Shown piece after piece: positions 1 to 5,491 of a stretch of DNA of 5,491 nucleotides. The number at the start of each line of letters is the position of its first letter. Within the stretch, counting starts at the first letter, position 1. This DNA comes from Palsa-461 sp040414865 (GTDB taxonomy: Bacteria > Actinomycetota > Acidimicrobiia > Acidimicrobiales > RAAP-2), in assembly GCA_040414865.1 (NCBI GenBank), contig JBEDUR010000082.1, positions 1-5,491 on the forward strand. Reading direction: 5' to 3'. The notes beneath the pieces were generated by a model, which worked only from the letters and a program-made list of their open reading frames with translations, searched no databases and was not told the DNA's origin. A program made the translations under genes and the position numbers.

Positions 1-308
1 ATCTCGGGCTCGGCCCCGACGGGCACACCGCCTCGCTGTTCCCGGAGTCCGAGAGCCTGGAAGAGATCCAGCGGCTTTGCGTGGCCACCACGGATCCGGC
101 CGGGCGCAACCCCTATCGGCGCCTGAGCGTGACCTATCCGGTGATCGATTCGGCCCGCACCGCCGTGTTCACGGTCGCCGGGGCCGAGAAGCACGGGGCG
201 GTTGAGCGGATCCGCGACGGCGCGGACCTCCCGGCCGCCCGGGTCGCGACGGCTGACATCCGCTGGCTCGTCGACTTCGAGGCGGCGAGCGGGGGCCCGG
301 CGTCGTGA
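1..308 (+). CDS. pgl: 6-phosphogluconolactonase, C-terminal part (5' end outside window)
   Basis: Hydrolyses 6-phospho-D-glucono-1,5-lactone to 6-phosphogluconate in the cytosolic oxidative pentose phosphate pathway. The frame is open from base 3 and gives 101 residues before the TGA at 306-308. The fragment begins with the family signature GLGPDGHTASLFP (fragment residues 2-14); its His is the residue proposed to act in catalysis in this family. The Thr-Ala-Ser-Leu-Phe-Pro continuation separates it from glucosamine-6-phosphate deaminases of the same fold, which read GHIAFNEP there. Further on, the pattern LSVTYPVIDSARTAVFTVAGAEK (split here for reading: LSVTYPVID, then TAVFTVAGAEK) and LPAARV match the usual C-terminal strands and helix. 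The family is normally about 230-260 residues, so a little over half is missing to the left. It ends at a normal place, with no sign of decay. It overlaps fbiC by four bases. Confidence 0.93.
   Translation, partial: LGLGPDGHTASLFPESESLEEIQRLCVATTDPAGRNPYRRLSVTYPVIDSARTAVFTVAGAEKHGAVERIRDGADLPAARVATADIRWLVDFEAASGGPAS
305..308 (+). promoter_or_regulatory. GTGA stop-start overlap, pgl to fbiC
   Basis: The GTG start of fbiC (305-307) shares two bases with the TGA stop of pgl (306-308). The preceding stretch holds only a weak purine run (around 286-295, gcgagcggggg) and no clear AGGAGG, so start of fbiC translation probably relies on ribosomes that have just ended pgl. Confidence 0.75.
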
Positions 309-2608
309 GGCCCGGTCGGGCCGATCCCGGGCTTGAGCCAGCGGCTCTGCTCTCGTTGGACCTCGACGAGCTCTGTGATGCGGCCAGCGCGGTGCGCAAC
401 CGACACCACGGGGCGCGGGTCACTTTCTCGCCCAAGGTGTTCATCCCCTTGACCATGCTGTGCCGCGACCGCTGCGGGTACTGCACGTTCGCGAAGCCGC
501 CAGCCCGGCTGGAGCATCCCTACCTGGACAAGGACCAGGTCCTGGCAATCGCCCAGGCGGGCCGGAACGCGGGCTGCAGTGAGGCGCTCTTCACTCTGGG
601 TGAGCGACCCGAGCAGCGCTACCCGGACGCCGCCCGCTGGTTGGCTGACCACGGCTACGCCACGACCGTCGAGTACCTGGCGGCCATGTGCCGTGCCGTC
701 GTCGAGGAGACCGGACTCCTTCCCCACGCCAATGCAGGCGCCCTGTACCGCGAGGAGTTGGCCCTGCTGCGCCCGGTCACCGCCAGCCAAGGGATGATGG
801 TCGAGACCCTGGTCGAGGATCTCGAGGCCCACCGCGGCTCGCCCGACAAGCTCCCGGAGCGTCGGCTGGCCACCCTCGAGGCGGCAGGTGAGCTGGCCAT
901 CCCGTTCACGACCGGCATCCTGGTCGGCATCGGCGAGGGGCGAGCCGACCGGATCGCCGCCCTGAGTGCCATCGCCGACTCCCATCGCCGCCACGGCCAC
1001 GTCCAAGAGGTGATCGTCCAGAACTTCCTGCCCAAGGCGGGCACGAAGATGGCTCGGTCCCGACCATGTCCCGACGACGAGCTGCGCTGGAGCATCGCCG
1101 TAGCTCGCCTCCTGCTCCCCGCCGACATCCACCTCCAAGCCCCGCCCAACCTCTCCGAGGACCTCGGCCCTCTCCTCGATGCCGGCATCGACGACTGGGG
1201 CGGCGTCTCGCCGATCACCGCCGATCACGTCAACCCGGAGCGAGCCTGGCCGGCGATCGAGGTGCTCGAGTCGGCCACCGAGGCTGCCGGCCATGTGCTC
1301 GCGCCGCGCCTCACCATCTACCCCTCCTTCGCCCTTCGGCCGGAGCGCTGGCTGGACGAGGCGATGCGCTTCTTCGTGCTGGACCTCTCCGACGCCGAAG
1401 GCCTCGCCCGCGACGCCGCGTGGTGCTCGGGCGGGTCGGTCGAACCTCCGGTGATCCTCGATAAGTCCCGTCTGGCACGGGCCTCGGCCAAGAGCGCCGT
1501 AGAGGAGGTGCTGGCCGGGGTGTCGGCCGGCCAGGAGGTGGGAGAGGACGAGATCGAGACCCTGTTCGGCGCCCGCGGCGCTGAAGTACGGGCCGTCGCC
1601 GAGCTGGCCGACCAGCTGCGGACGGAGATCGTGGGCGAGGACGTGACCTTTGTGGTCAACCGCAACATCAACTACACCAACGTGTGCACCTTCAGGTGCA
1701 AGTTCTGCGCCTTTTCCAAGGGCCCGCTCTCCCTGAACCTGCGAGGCTCGCCCTACCTGCTCGAGCTGGACGAGATTTCCCGCCGAGTGGCCGAGGCCGA
1801 GGAACTGGGGGCGACCGAGGTCTGCCTCCAGGGCGGCATCCACCCGAACTTCGACGGCGACTACTACCTCGAGGTGCTCCGGGCAGTGCGGGCCGCCTCG
1901 GCGCGGATACACATCCACGGGTTCACCGCGCTCGAGGTCACCGAAGGGGCGAGGCGTTCGGGTGTCCCGCTGGCCGACTACCTCGCGGCCCTGCGAGACG
2001 CGGGGCTGAAGACGCTGCCGGGAACGGCAGCCGAGATCCTCGACGACGAGGTCCGGGCGGTGCTGTGTCCTGACAAAGTTTCGACCGAGGAGTGGCTGGA
2101 GGCCCATCGCGCTGCCCATTCGGTCGGGCTGCGCTCGAACGTCACCATCATGTTCGGCTCGATCGAGCAGCCTCGGTCCTGGGCGAAGCACATGGTCGCC
2201 ACCCGGGCCCTGCAGGGTGAGACCGGCGGGTTCACCGAGTTCGTGCCCCTGCCCTTCGTGCACATGGCCACGCCCATCTACCTGAGCCGGCGGGCCCGGC
2301 GGGGCCCGACCTTTCGCGAAGCGCTGCTCATGCACGCTGTTGGACGTATCGCCTATCGGGGGGCCATCGACAACGTCCAGGTGAGCTGGGTGAAGATGGG
2401 CATAGGTGGTGCCCGACAGGTGCTCGCGGCTGGGGCCAACGACATCGGCGGCACGCTCATGGACGAGAACATCTCCCGAGCGGCCGGGGCCACCCACGGC
2501 CAGCGCTTGGAGATCGCGGAGATGAGGGAGTTGGTGGCTCCGCTCGGCCGGCCTCTCGTGCAGCGCACCACCCTCTACGGCCGGCCCCCCTCGCTGGCCA
2601 CGACGTGA
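305..2608 (+). CDS. fbiC: FbiC: bifunctional Fo synthase (CofG-CofH fusion, two radical-SAM domains)
   Basis: Makes 7,8-didemethyl-8-hydroxy-5-deazariboflavin (Fo), the F420 chromophore, from L-tyrosine and 5-amino-6-ribitylaminouracil using two S-adenosylmethionine radical steps. The protein has 767 residues. The N-terminal CofG half (about 35-365) has the Fe-S motif CRDRCGYC with C53, C57 and C60, then EALFTLGERPE, TTGILVGIGE (203-211), EVIVQNF (235-241) and DDWGGVSP ending at 303. After a linker, the CofH half (about 435-765) has VVNRNINYTNVC with a second cluster at C461, C465 and C468, then GTAAEILDDEV (from 573), GGFTEFVPLPFVH (641-653) and ANDIGGTLMDENISR (to 725). Both clusters are intact, so both activities are expected. 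M. tuberculosis FbiC is 856 residues; this one is shorter mainly before the first cluster and in the linker. The GTG start at 305 is chosen because it overlaps the pgl stop and because the next Met is residue 51, too close to the cluster. Soluble, cytosolic. Confidence 0.97.
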   Translation: MRPGRADPGLEPAALLSLDLDELCDAASAVRNRHHGARVTFSPKVFIPLTMLCRDRCGYCTFAKPPARLEHPYLDKDQVLAIAQAGRNAGCSEALFTLGERPEQRYPDAARWLADHGYATTVEYLAAMCRAVVEETGLLPHANAGALYREELALLRPVTASQGMMVETLVEDLEAHRGSPDKLPERRLATLEAAGELAIPFTTGILVGIGEGRADRIAALSAIADSHRRHGHVQEVIVQNFLPKAGTKMARSRPCPDDELRWSIAVARLLLPADIHLQAPPNLSEDLGPLLDAGIDDWGGVSPITADHVNPERAWPAIEVLESATEAAGHVLAPRLTIYPSFALRPERWLDEAMRFFVLDLSDAEGLARDAAWCSGGSVEPPVILDKSRLARASAKSAVEEVLAGVSAGQEVGEDEIETLFGARGAEVRAVAELADQLRTEIVGEDVTFVVNRNINYTNVCTFRCKFCAFSKGPLSLNLRGSPYLLELDEISRRVAEAEELGATEVCLQGGIHPNFDGDYYLEVLRAVRAASARIHIHGFTALEVTEGARRSGVPLADYLAALRDAGLKTLPGTAAEILDDEVRAVLCPDKVSTEEWLEAHRAAHSVGLRSNVTIMFGSIEQPRSWAKHMVATRALQGETGGFTEFVPLPFVHMATPIYLSRRARRGPTFREALLMHAVGRIAYRGAIDNVQVSWVKMGIGGARQVLAAGANDIGGTLMDENISRAAGATHGQRLEIAEMRELVAPLGRPLVQRTTLYGRPPSLATT
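2605..2608 (+). promoter_or_regulatory. GTGA stop-start overlap, fbiC to LOG gene
   Basis: The GTG start of the LOG gene (2605-2607) lies across the fbiC stop TGA (2606-2608). The 20 bases before it are rich in C and T and hold no Shine-Dalgarno-like sequence, which suggests termination-reinitiation coupling to fbiC. Confidence 0.7.
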
Positions 2609-3720
2609 GCCCCGCGGCGCCGCCAGAGCGGGCCGCCTCAGCCGGCGGGCCCGTACCCGCGCCCCTCGCCGCTCCGCCACTCCTCGGGCCGGTCGATGCA
2701 CCCGAGCCCGAGGCCATCGAATCGGCGCTCGAGGCCCTGGCCGGCTCCCGACAGCTCGCTCGCACCCAGGCCAACCTGCTGCGCTCGATGCTCTCCTCGC
2801 TTTGGGCAATGACCCGGGAGGGTACGAGCGTCCTCGACCTCAAGATCGCCGACGCCGCCCTGGCCGAGATGACCGAGGCCTTTCGGGTCTTCTCTCCCTA
2901 CCGAAGCGTCCGCAAGCTCACCATGTTCGGTTCGGCCCGGACCCAGCCGGCCGACCCGGTCTACCTGTTGGCCCGGAACCTGGCCAACCAGTTGGCCGAG
3001 GCCGGCTGGATGGTGGTGACCGGAGCCGGGCCCGGGATCATGGCCGCGGGGATCGAGGGAGCGGGGGCCGAGCGCTCCTTCGGCGTGAACATCCGGCTCC
3101 CTTACGAGCAGGGCGCGAACCCCTTCATTGCCCAGGACCCCAAGCTGATCGAGATGCGTTACTTCTTCACCCGCAAGCTCATGCTCATCAAGGAGTCCGA
3201 CGGCTACGCCGTCCTGCCGGGGGGGTTCGGAACCCTCGACGAGTGCTACGAACTGCTGACCCTCCTGCAGACGGGGAAGGCCGAGCCGGCCCCGGTCGTG
3301 CTGGTCGAAACCCCCGGGGGCTCCTACTGGTCGAAGTGGCGCCAGTTCGTCGACGACCTCACCAACGAACCGGGCTACGTCTCTCCCGACGACCTCGTCC
3401 TGTTCCGCATCGTCAACACCGTCGAGGCCGCCGCTCAGGAGGTCCTCGACTTCTACCGCAATTACCACTCGTGCCGGTGGGTGGGTGACCTGCTCGTGCT
3501 GCGGGTGCAAGTGGCCCCGAACCACCGGCAGCTGGCTGAGCTCAACGCCGAGTTCAAGGACATCGTGACGTCCGGGACGATCCGGCTGGCCTCCCCGTTC
3601 CCCCCCGAGCGCTCCTCCCACGACCAGCTGGAGCTGAAGCGGGTGGTCCTGCGTTTCGACCGGGTCCACTACGGCCGGCTGCGCCAGCTCATTGACTCGC
3701 TGAACCGACTGGTGGGTTGA
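2605..3720 (+). CDS. LOG-family Rossmann-fold protein (TIGR00730-like) with long terminal extensions
   Basis: LOG-family (lysine-decarboxylase-like) nucleotide-binding protein. Characterised relatives cleave the N-glycosidic bond of nucleoside 5'-monophosphates, best known for releasing cytokinins; the substrate here cannot be told from sequence. 371 residues, longer than typical LOG proteins of about 190-250. A Pro/Ala-rich leader (1-35) is followed by a helical stretch (about 36-100), then the core: first strand and GSAR (104-112), VVTGAGPGIMAAG (137-149), R190-K191 in FFTRKLM, and the hallmark PGGFGTLDE (205-213), whose Glu and the Arg are the catalytic or binding residues in the family. 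A C-terminal segment of about 84 residues (288-371) ends in RLRQLIDSLN. No membrane segment or signal peptide. The GTG start is chosen for its overlap with fbiC; the next Met is residue 62. Third gene of the run after pgl and fbiC. Often annotated as lysine decarboxylase, which is misleading because PLP-enzyme motifs are absent. Confidence 0.9.
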   Translation: MSPAAPPERAASAGGPVPAPLAAPPLLGPVDAPEPEAIESALEALAGSRQLARTQANLLRSMLSSLWAMTREGTSVLDLKIADAALAEMTEAFRVFSPYRSVRKLTMFGSARTQPADPVYLLARNLANQLAEAGWMVVTGAGPGIMAAGIEGAGAERSFGVNIRLPYEQGANPFIAQDPKLIEMRYFFTRKLMLIKESDGYAVLPGGFGTLDECYELLTLLQTGKAEPAPVVLVETPGGSYWSKWRQFVDDLTNEPGYVSPDDLVLFRIVNTVEAAAQEVLDFYRNYHSCRWVGDLLVLRVQVAPNHRQLAELNAEFKDIVTSGTIRLASPFPPERSSHDQLELKRVVLRFDRVHYGRLRQLIDSLNRLVG

Positions 3721-3731
3721 GGCGACTCACC
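3711..3731 (+). terminator. Possible hairpin across the convergent stop codons
   Basis: Bases 3711-3718 (ggtgggtt) can pair with 3724-3731 (gactcacc) around a five-base loop (gaggc), giving an eight-pair stem that includes two G-U pairs in plus-strand RNA. It covers the LOG stop and the stop of the opposite small gene. On the minus strand the two wobbles become A-C mismatches, so the structure favours plus-strand RNA. No T-run follows, so it is not a standard intrinsic terminator. Stem energy was not computed and chance cannot be excluded at this GC content. Confidence 0.25.
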
Positions 3732-3945
3732 GCTCGATCCGGCGGGCCACCCCCTCCAAGTCGGCGGCCGCCTTCTCCAGAGACCGTCCCGCACGCGTGA
3801 GCCGTCGCTCCTCGGCCGTCTTCTCGGCCGGGTTCGCGCCTCGCTCAGTCGCGTCGTAGAGGCGGTCCAGGGCCAGGTCGGCCAGCTCCTCGGCCAGCGC
3901 CCGGATGCGCCCGGCCAGTTCGGCCAGCTGCTCGGAACCGCTCAA
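3727..3945 (-). CDS. Small helical protein of unknown function (72 aa)
   Basis: I do not recognise a characterised family. From a TTG start at 3945-3943 the frame encodes 72 residues beginning SGSEQLAELAGRIRALAEE after the start residue and ending GVARRIER. It is rich in Ala, Leu, Glu and Arg with no Pro except one near residue 39 and no Cys, Met or Trp. This suggests two amphipathic helices (about 4-33 and 43-71) joined by a short turn around GANPAE, like a helical hairpin or short coiled coil. Coding support: only 8 of 72 codons end in A or T, as expected for a real gene at this GC. The TTG overlaps the acyl-CoA synthetase stop as TTGA, so the two are probably translated together. An open frame continues upstream to 4263 inside the synthetase gene, but that part is just its shadow. 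No membrane segment or signal. It may be a small partner or regulator; that is a guess from position only. Confidence 0.62.
   Translation of the reverse strand: MSGSEQLAELAGRIRALAEELADLALDRLYDATERGANPAEKTAEERRLTRAGRSLEKAAADLEGVARRIER
3942..3945 (-). promoter_or_regulatory. TTGA stop-start overlap, acyl-CoA synthetase to small gene
   Basis: On the minus strand the TTG (3945-3943) of the small gene shares two bases with the TGA (3944-3942) of the acyl-CoA synthetase. The upstream bases (ggccacccacccac) contain no ribosome-binding sequence, so reinitiation is the likely mode. No ATG or GTG is available nearby in this frame, which makes TTG the best start. Confidence 0.5.
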
Positions 3946-5491
3946 GTGGGTGGGTGGCCGAGGGTGACCACCTCGAGCTCGCCCTCGGACTGTCGGGCCC
4001 GGAGCCGCTTCTTGTCGAATTTGCCCACCGAAGTCTTCGGGACCGAGTCGATGAAGCTCCAGCGCTCCGGGATGGCCCAGCGAGCCAGCTTGCCGGTCAA
4101 GAATGCCTGCAGCTCGGCGGCGTCGGGCTTGGCCCCCTCGCGGGGCACGACGCAGACCAGGGGGCGCTCGTCCCAGCGGGGGTCGGGCACCGCGATCACC
4201 GCGGCCTCGTAGACGTCGGGGTGCGCCATCACCAGGCCCTCGATCTCGACCGAGGAGATCCACTCACCACCGGACTTGATCACGTCCTTGGTCCGGTCCG
4301 AGATGGTCATGAAGCCCAAGCGGTCGAGCGAGCCGACGTCGCCGGTGCGCAGCCAGCCGTCGTGGAAGCGGTCGGGGTCGTCGTCTTTGTAGTAGGACGC
4401 GGTGACCCAGGGGCCCCGGATCTCGAACTCGCCCACCGCCACACCGTCATCGGGGAGGACCGAGCCGTCCTCGCCCACCACCCGGACCTCGACGCCGGGG
4501 ACCAACCGGCCGGCTTTGACCCGGTAGTCGATCTCCTGATCCGGCGGACAGTCGGCCGGGGGCCGGCCAAAGGCCGCCAGCGGGCTGGTCTCGGTCATGC
4601 CCCACCCCTGAATCATCTCGGCTCCGACCTGACTGGCGAAGGCCTCGATCAGCGCCCGGGGCACAGCCGATCCTCCGCAGGTCACCGACTCGAGCGAGGA
4701 CAGGTCGGCGCCCGAGGCACTGGCGAGCGCCCGGAGCATGTCGTTCCACACCGTCGGGACGCCGCATGAGAGGGTGATCTTCTGTTCTTCGATGATCTTG
4801 AGCAGGCGCTCGCCCTGGACGAAGGACTGGGGCAGCACGATGTCGGTCCCTTCCATCCAGCAGCTGTACGGGGTCCCCCAGGCGTTGGCGTGGAACATCG
4901 GCACGATGACGAGGAGCCGGTCGCGCTCGGTCATCCCGATGGAGGCCGCCGCGGTGTGGGCCACGGTGTGCAGGTAGGTCGAGCGGTGGGAGTAGACGAC
5001 GCCCTTGGGGTTCCCGGTGGTGCCGCTCGTGTAGCACATTGCCGCCGCGGCACGCTCCTCGAGCAGCGGCCAGTCGTAGCCGGGCTCCTCGGCTGCGAGG
5101 ATCTCGTCAAAGGAGTGGGTCTCGCCGAAGCGCTCGGTGTCGCCTTCGCCGATGACGACCAGGTGCTCGACGGTCTTGAGGTCGTCCCAGACGTTGGCCA
5201 GTACGCCCAACAGTGACGCGTCGACCAGGATGACCTTGTCCTCGGCGTGGTTGATGACGTAGCTGAGCTGGTCGGGGAAGAGCCGGATGTTGAGGGTGTG
5301 GAGCACCGCGCCCATCGACGGCACGGCCAGGTAGGCGGCCAGGTGCTCCTGGTTGTTCCACAGGAGCGTGCCGACCCGGTCACCCTGGCCGACGCCGAGG
5401 TGCTCGAGGGCCCCGGCCAGCCGCTCGGCCTGGGCGGCCACCTCGGTGAAGGTGGCGCCCCGGTACCCGTCGGCCAGGACGGTGACCACCT
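3942..5491 (-). CDS. AMP-forming medium/long-chain acyl-CoA synthetase (AlkK-like), N-terminus outside window
   Basis: Activates a carboxylic acid, probably a medium- or long-chain fatty acid, to acyl-AMP and then acyl-CoA. The visible 515 residues hold the whole ANL core: P-loop YTSGTTGNPKG (153-163), MFHANAWG (198-205), GWGMTETSP (295-303), RTGD with D384 binding the ribose, the hinge DRTKDVIKSGGEWIS (398-412) with R399, and the C-terminal PKTSVGKFDKK with K490, the adenylation lysine. All key residues are present, so an active enzyme is expected. The early stretch AVPSMGAVLHTLNIRLFPDQL and the SGGEWISS hinge are typical of the AlkK-type group (also annotated FadD or long-chain fatty acid-CoA ligase), which also includes DmdB-type 3-methylmercaptopropionyl-CoA ligases; chain length cannot be read from sequence. 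The frame is open to the right edge. Family members run about 540-550 residues, so some 30-40 are missing. The GTG at 5489-5487 is internal, not the start. Followed directly by a small overlapping gene and convergent with the LOG gene. Confidence 0.94.
   Translation of the reverse strand, partial: VVTVLADGYRGATFTEVAAQAERLAGALEHLGVGQGDRVGTLLWNNQEHLAAYLAVPSMGAVLHTLNIRLFPDQLSYVINHAEDKVILVDASLLGVLANVWDDLKTVEHLVVIGEGDTERFGETHSFDEILAAEEPGYDWPLLEERAAAAMCYTSGTTGNPKGVVYSHRSTYLHTVAHTAAASIGMTERDRLLVIVPMFHANAWGTPYSCWMEGTDIVLPQSFVQGERLLKIIEEQKITLSCGVPTVWNDMLRALASASGADLSSLESVTCGGSAVPRALIEAFASQVGAEMIQGWGMTETSPLAAFGRPPADCPPDQEIDYRVKAGRLVPGVEVRVVGEDGSVLPDDGVAVGEFEIRGPWVTASYYKDDDPDRFHDGWLRTGDVGSLDRLGFMTISDRTKDVIKSGGEWISSVEIEGLVMAHPDVYEAAVIAVPDPRWDERPLVCVVPREGAKPDAAELQAFLTGKLARWAIPERWSFIDSVPKTSVGKFDKKRLRARQSEGELEVVTLGHPPT

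Noticed and set aside
134..2809. An 891-codon open frame on the minus strand covering all of fbiC
   Set aside because: It is antisense to a certain fbiC, its translation is Arg/Gly/Pro/His-rich with no recognisable domain, and long antisense frames are expected in high-GC coding DNA.
3219..3225. Run of seven G within the PGGFGTLDE codons as a possible programmed frameshift
   Set aside because: The zero frame stays intact through the conserved motif and the rest of the protein; the run simply encodes Pro-Gly-Gly in high-GC codons.
2638..3669. A 343-codon minus-strand frame opposite the LOG gene
   Set aside because: Low-complexity Gly/Val/Asp/His-rich translation with no motif, fully antisense to a well-supported gene; a codon-bias shadow.
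2605..3720. Annotation of this gene as lysine decarboxylase
   Set aside because: The PGGxGTxxE motif and Rossmann core identify the LOG family; there is no PLP-binding lysine motif. The old name comes from a mis-assigned database label.
3946..3966. gtgggtgggtgg tract as a repeat or G-quadruplex
   Set aside because: Only two full GGG tracts and one GG are adjacent, and the bases encode the ordinary C-terminal residues of the synthetase; the signal is too weak to claim a structure.
3946..4263. Upstream extension of the small minus-strand gene to a start at 4263
   Set aside because: This part lies wholly inside the acyl-CoA synthetase in another frame and translates to Arg/Gly/Pro-rich low-complexity sequence; the helical part only begins at the TTG at 3945.
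3954..4769. A 271-codon plus-strand frame opposite the acyl-CoA synthetase
   Set aside because: It overlaps the conserved adenylation motifs on the other strand and has a composition typical of antisense shadows.

Overview
This is a high-GC window of about 5.5 kb in which essentially every base is coding. It carries a fused F420-biosynthesis gene (fbiC), GTG and TTG start codons, and four-base gene overlaps. Together these suggest an actinobacterium. The form of the genes fits a deep-branching class such as Acidimicrobiia, but that placement is an inference from gene style, not a proof.

Left part, plus strand (1-3720): three genes in one tightly overlapping run. First is the 3' end of a 6-phosphogluconolactonase gene (pgl). 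Next is a complete fbiC, a CofG-CofH fusion with two radical-SAM clusters that makes the deazaflavin Fo, the chromophore of cofactor F420. Last is a complete LOG-family gene (Rossmann-fold, PGGxGTxxE phosphoribohydrolase-type) with long N- and C-terminal extensions. Each downstream gene starts with a GTG whose last two bases lie inside the upstream TGA (GTGA), so the three are very probably co-transcribed and translationally coupled.

Right part, minus strand (3727-5491): an AMP-forming medium/long-chain acyl-CoA synthetase (AlkK-like) whose N-terminus lies beyond the right edge. It is followed by a 72-residue helical protein of unknown function that begins at a TTG overlapping the synthetase stop codon (TTGA). 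This transcript converges on the fbiC run, with only six bases between the two stop codons. A short hairpin spans both stops.

Functional logic: Pgl hydrolyses 6-phosphogluconolactone. Besides ordinary G6P dehydrogenase, that lactone is also the product of F420-dependent glucose-6-phosphate dehydrogenase in actinobacteria, so a pgl-fbiC pair links F420 synthesis to the pathway that reduces F420. The role of the LOG protein in this run is not known. The acyl-CoA synthetase and small protein form a separate, convergent unit with no obvious link to F420. No RNA gene, mobile element, CRISPR array or long intergenic region is visible. No promoter for either run lies in the window, because both runs begin outside it.
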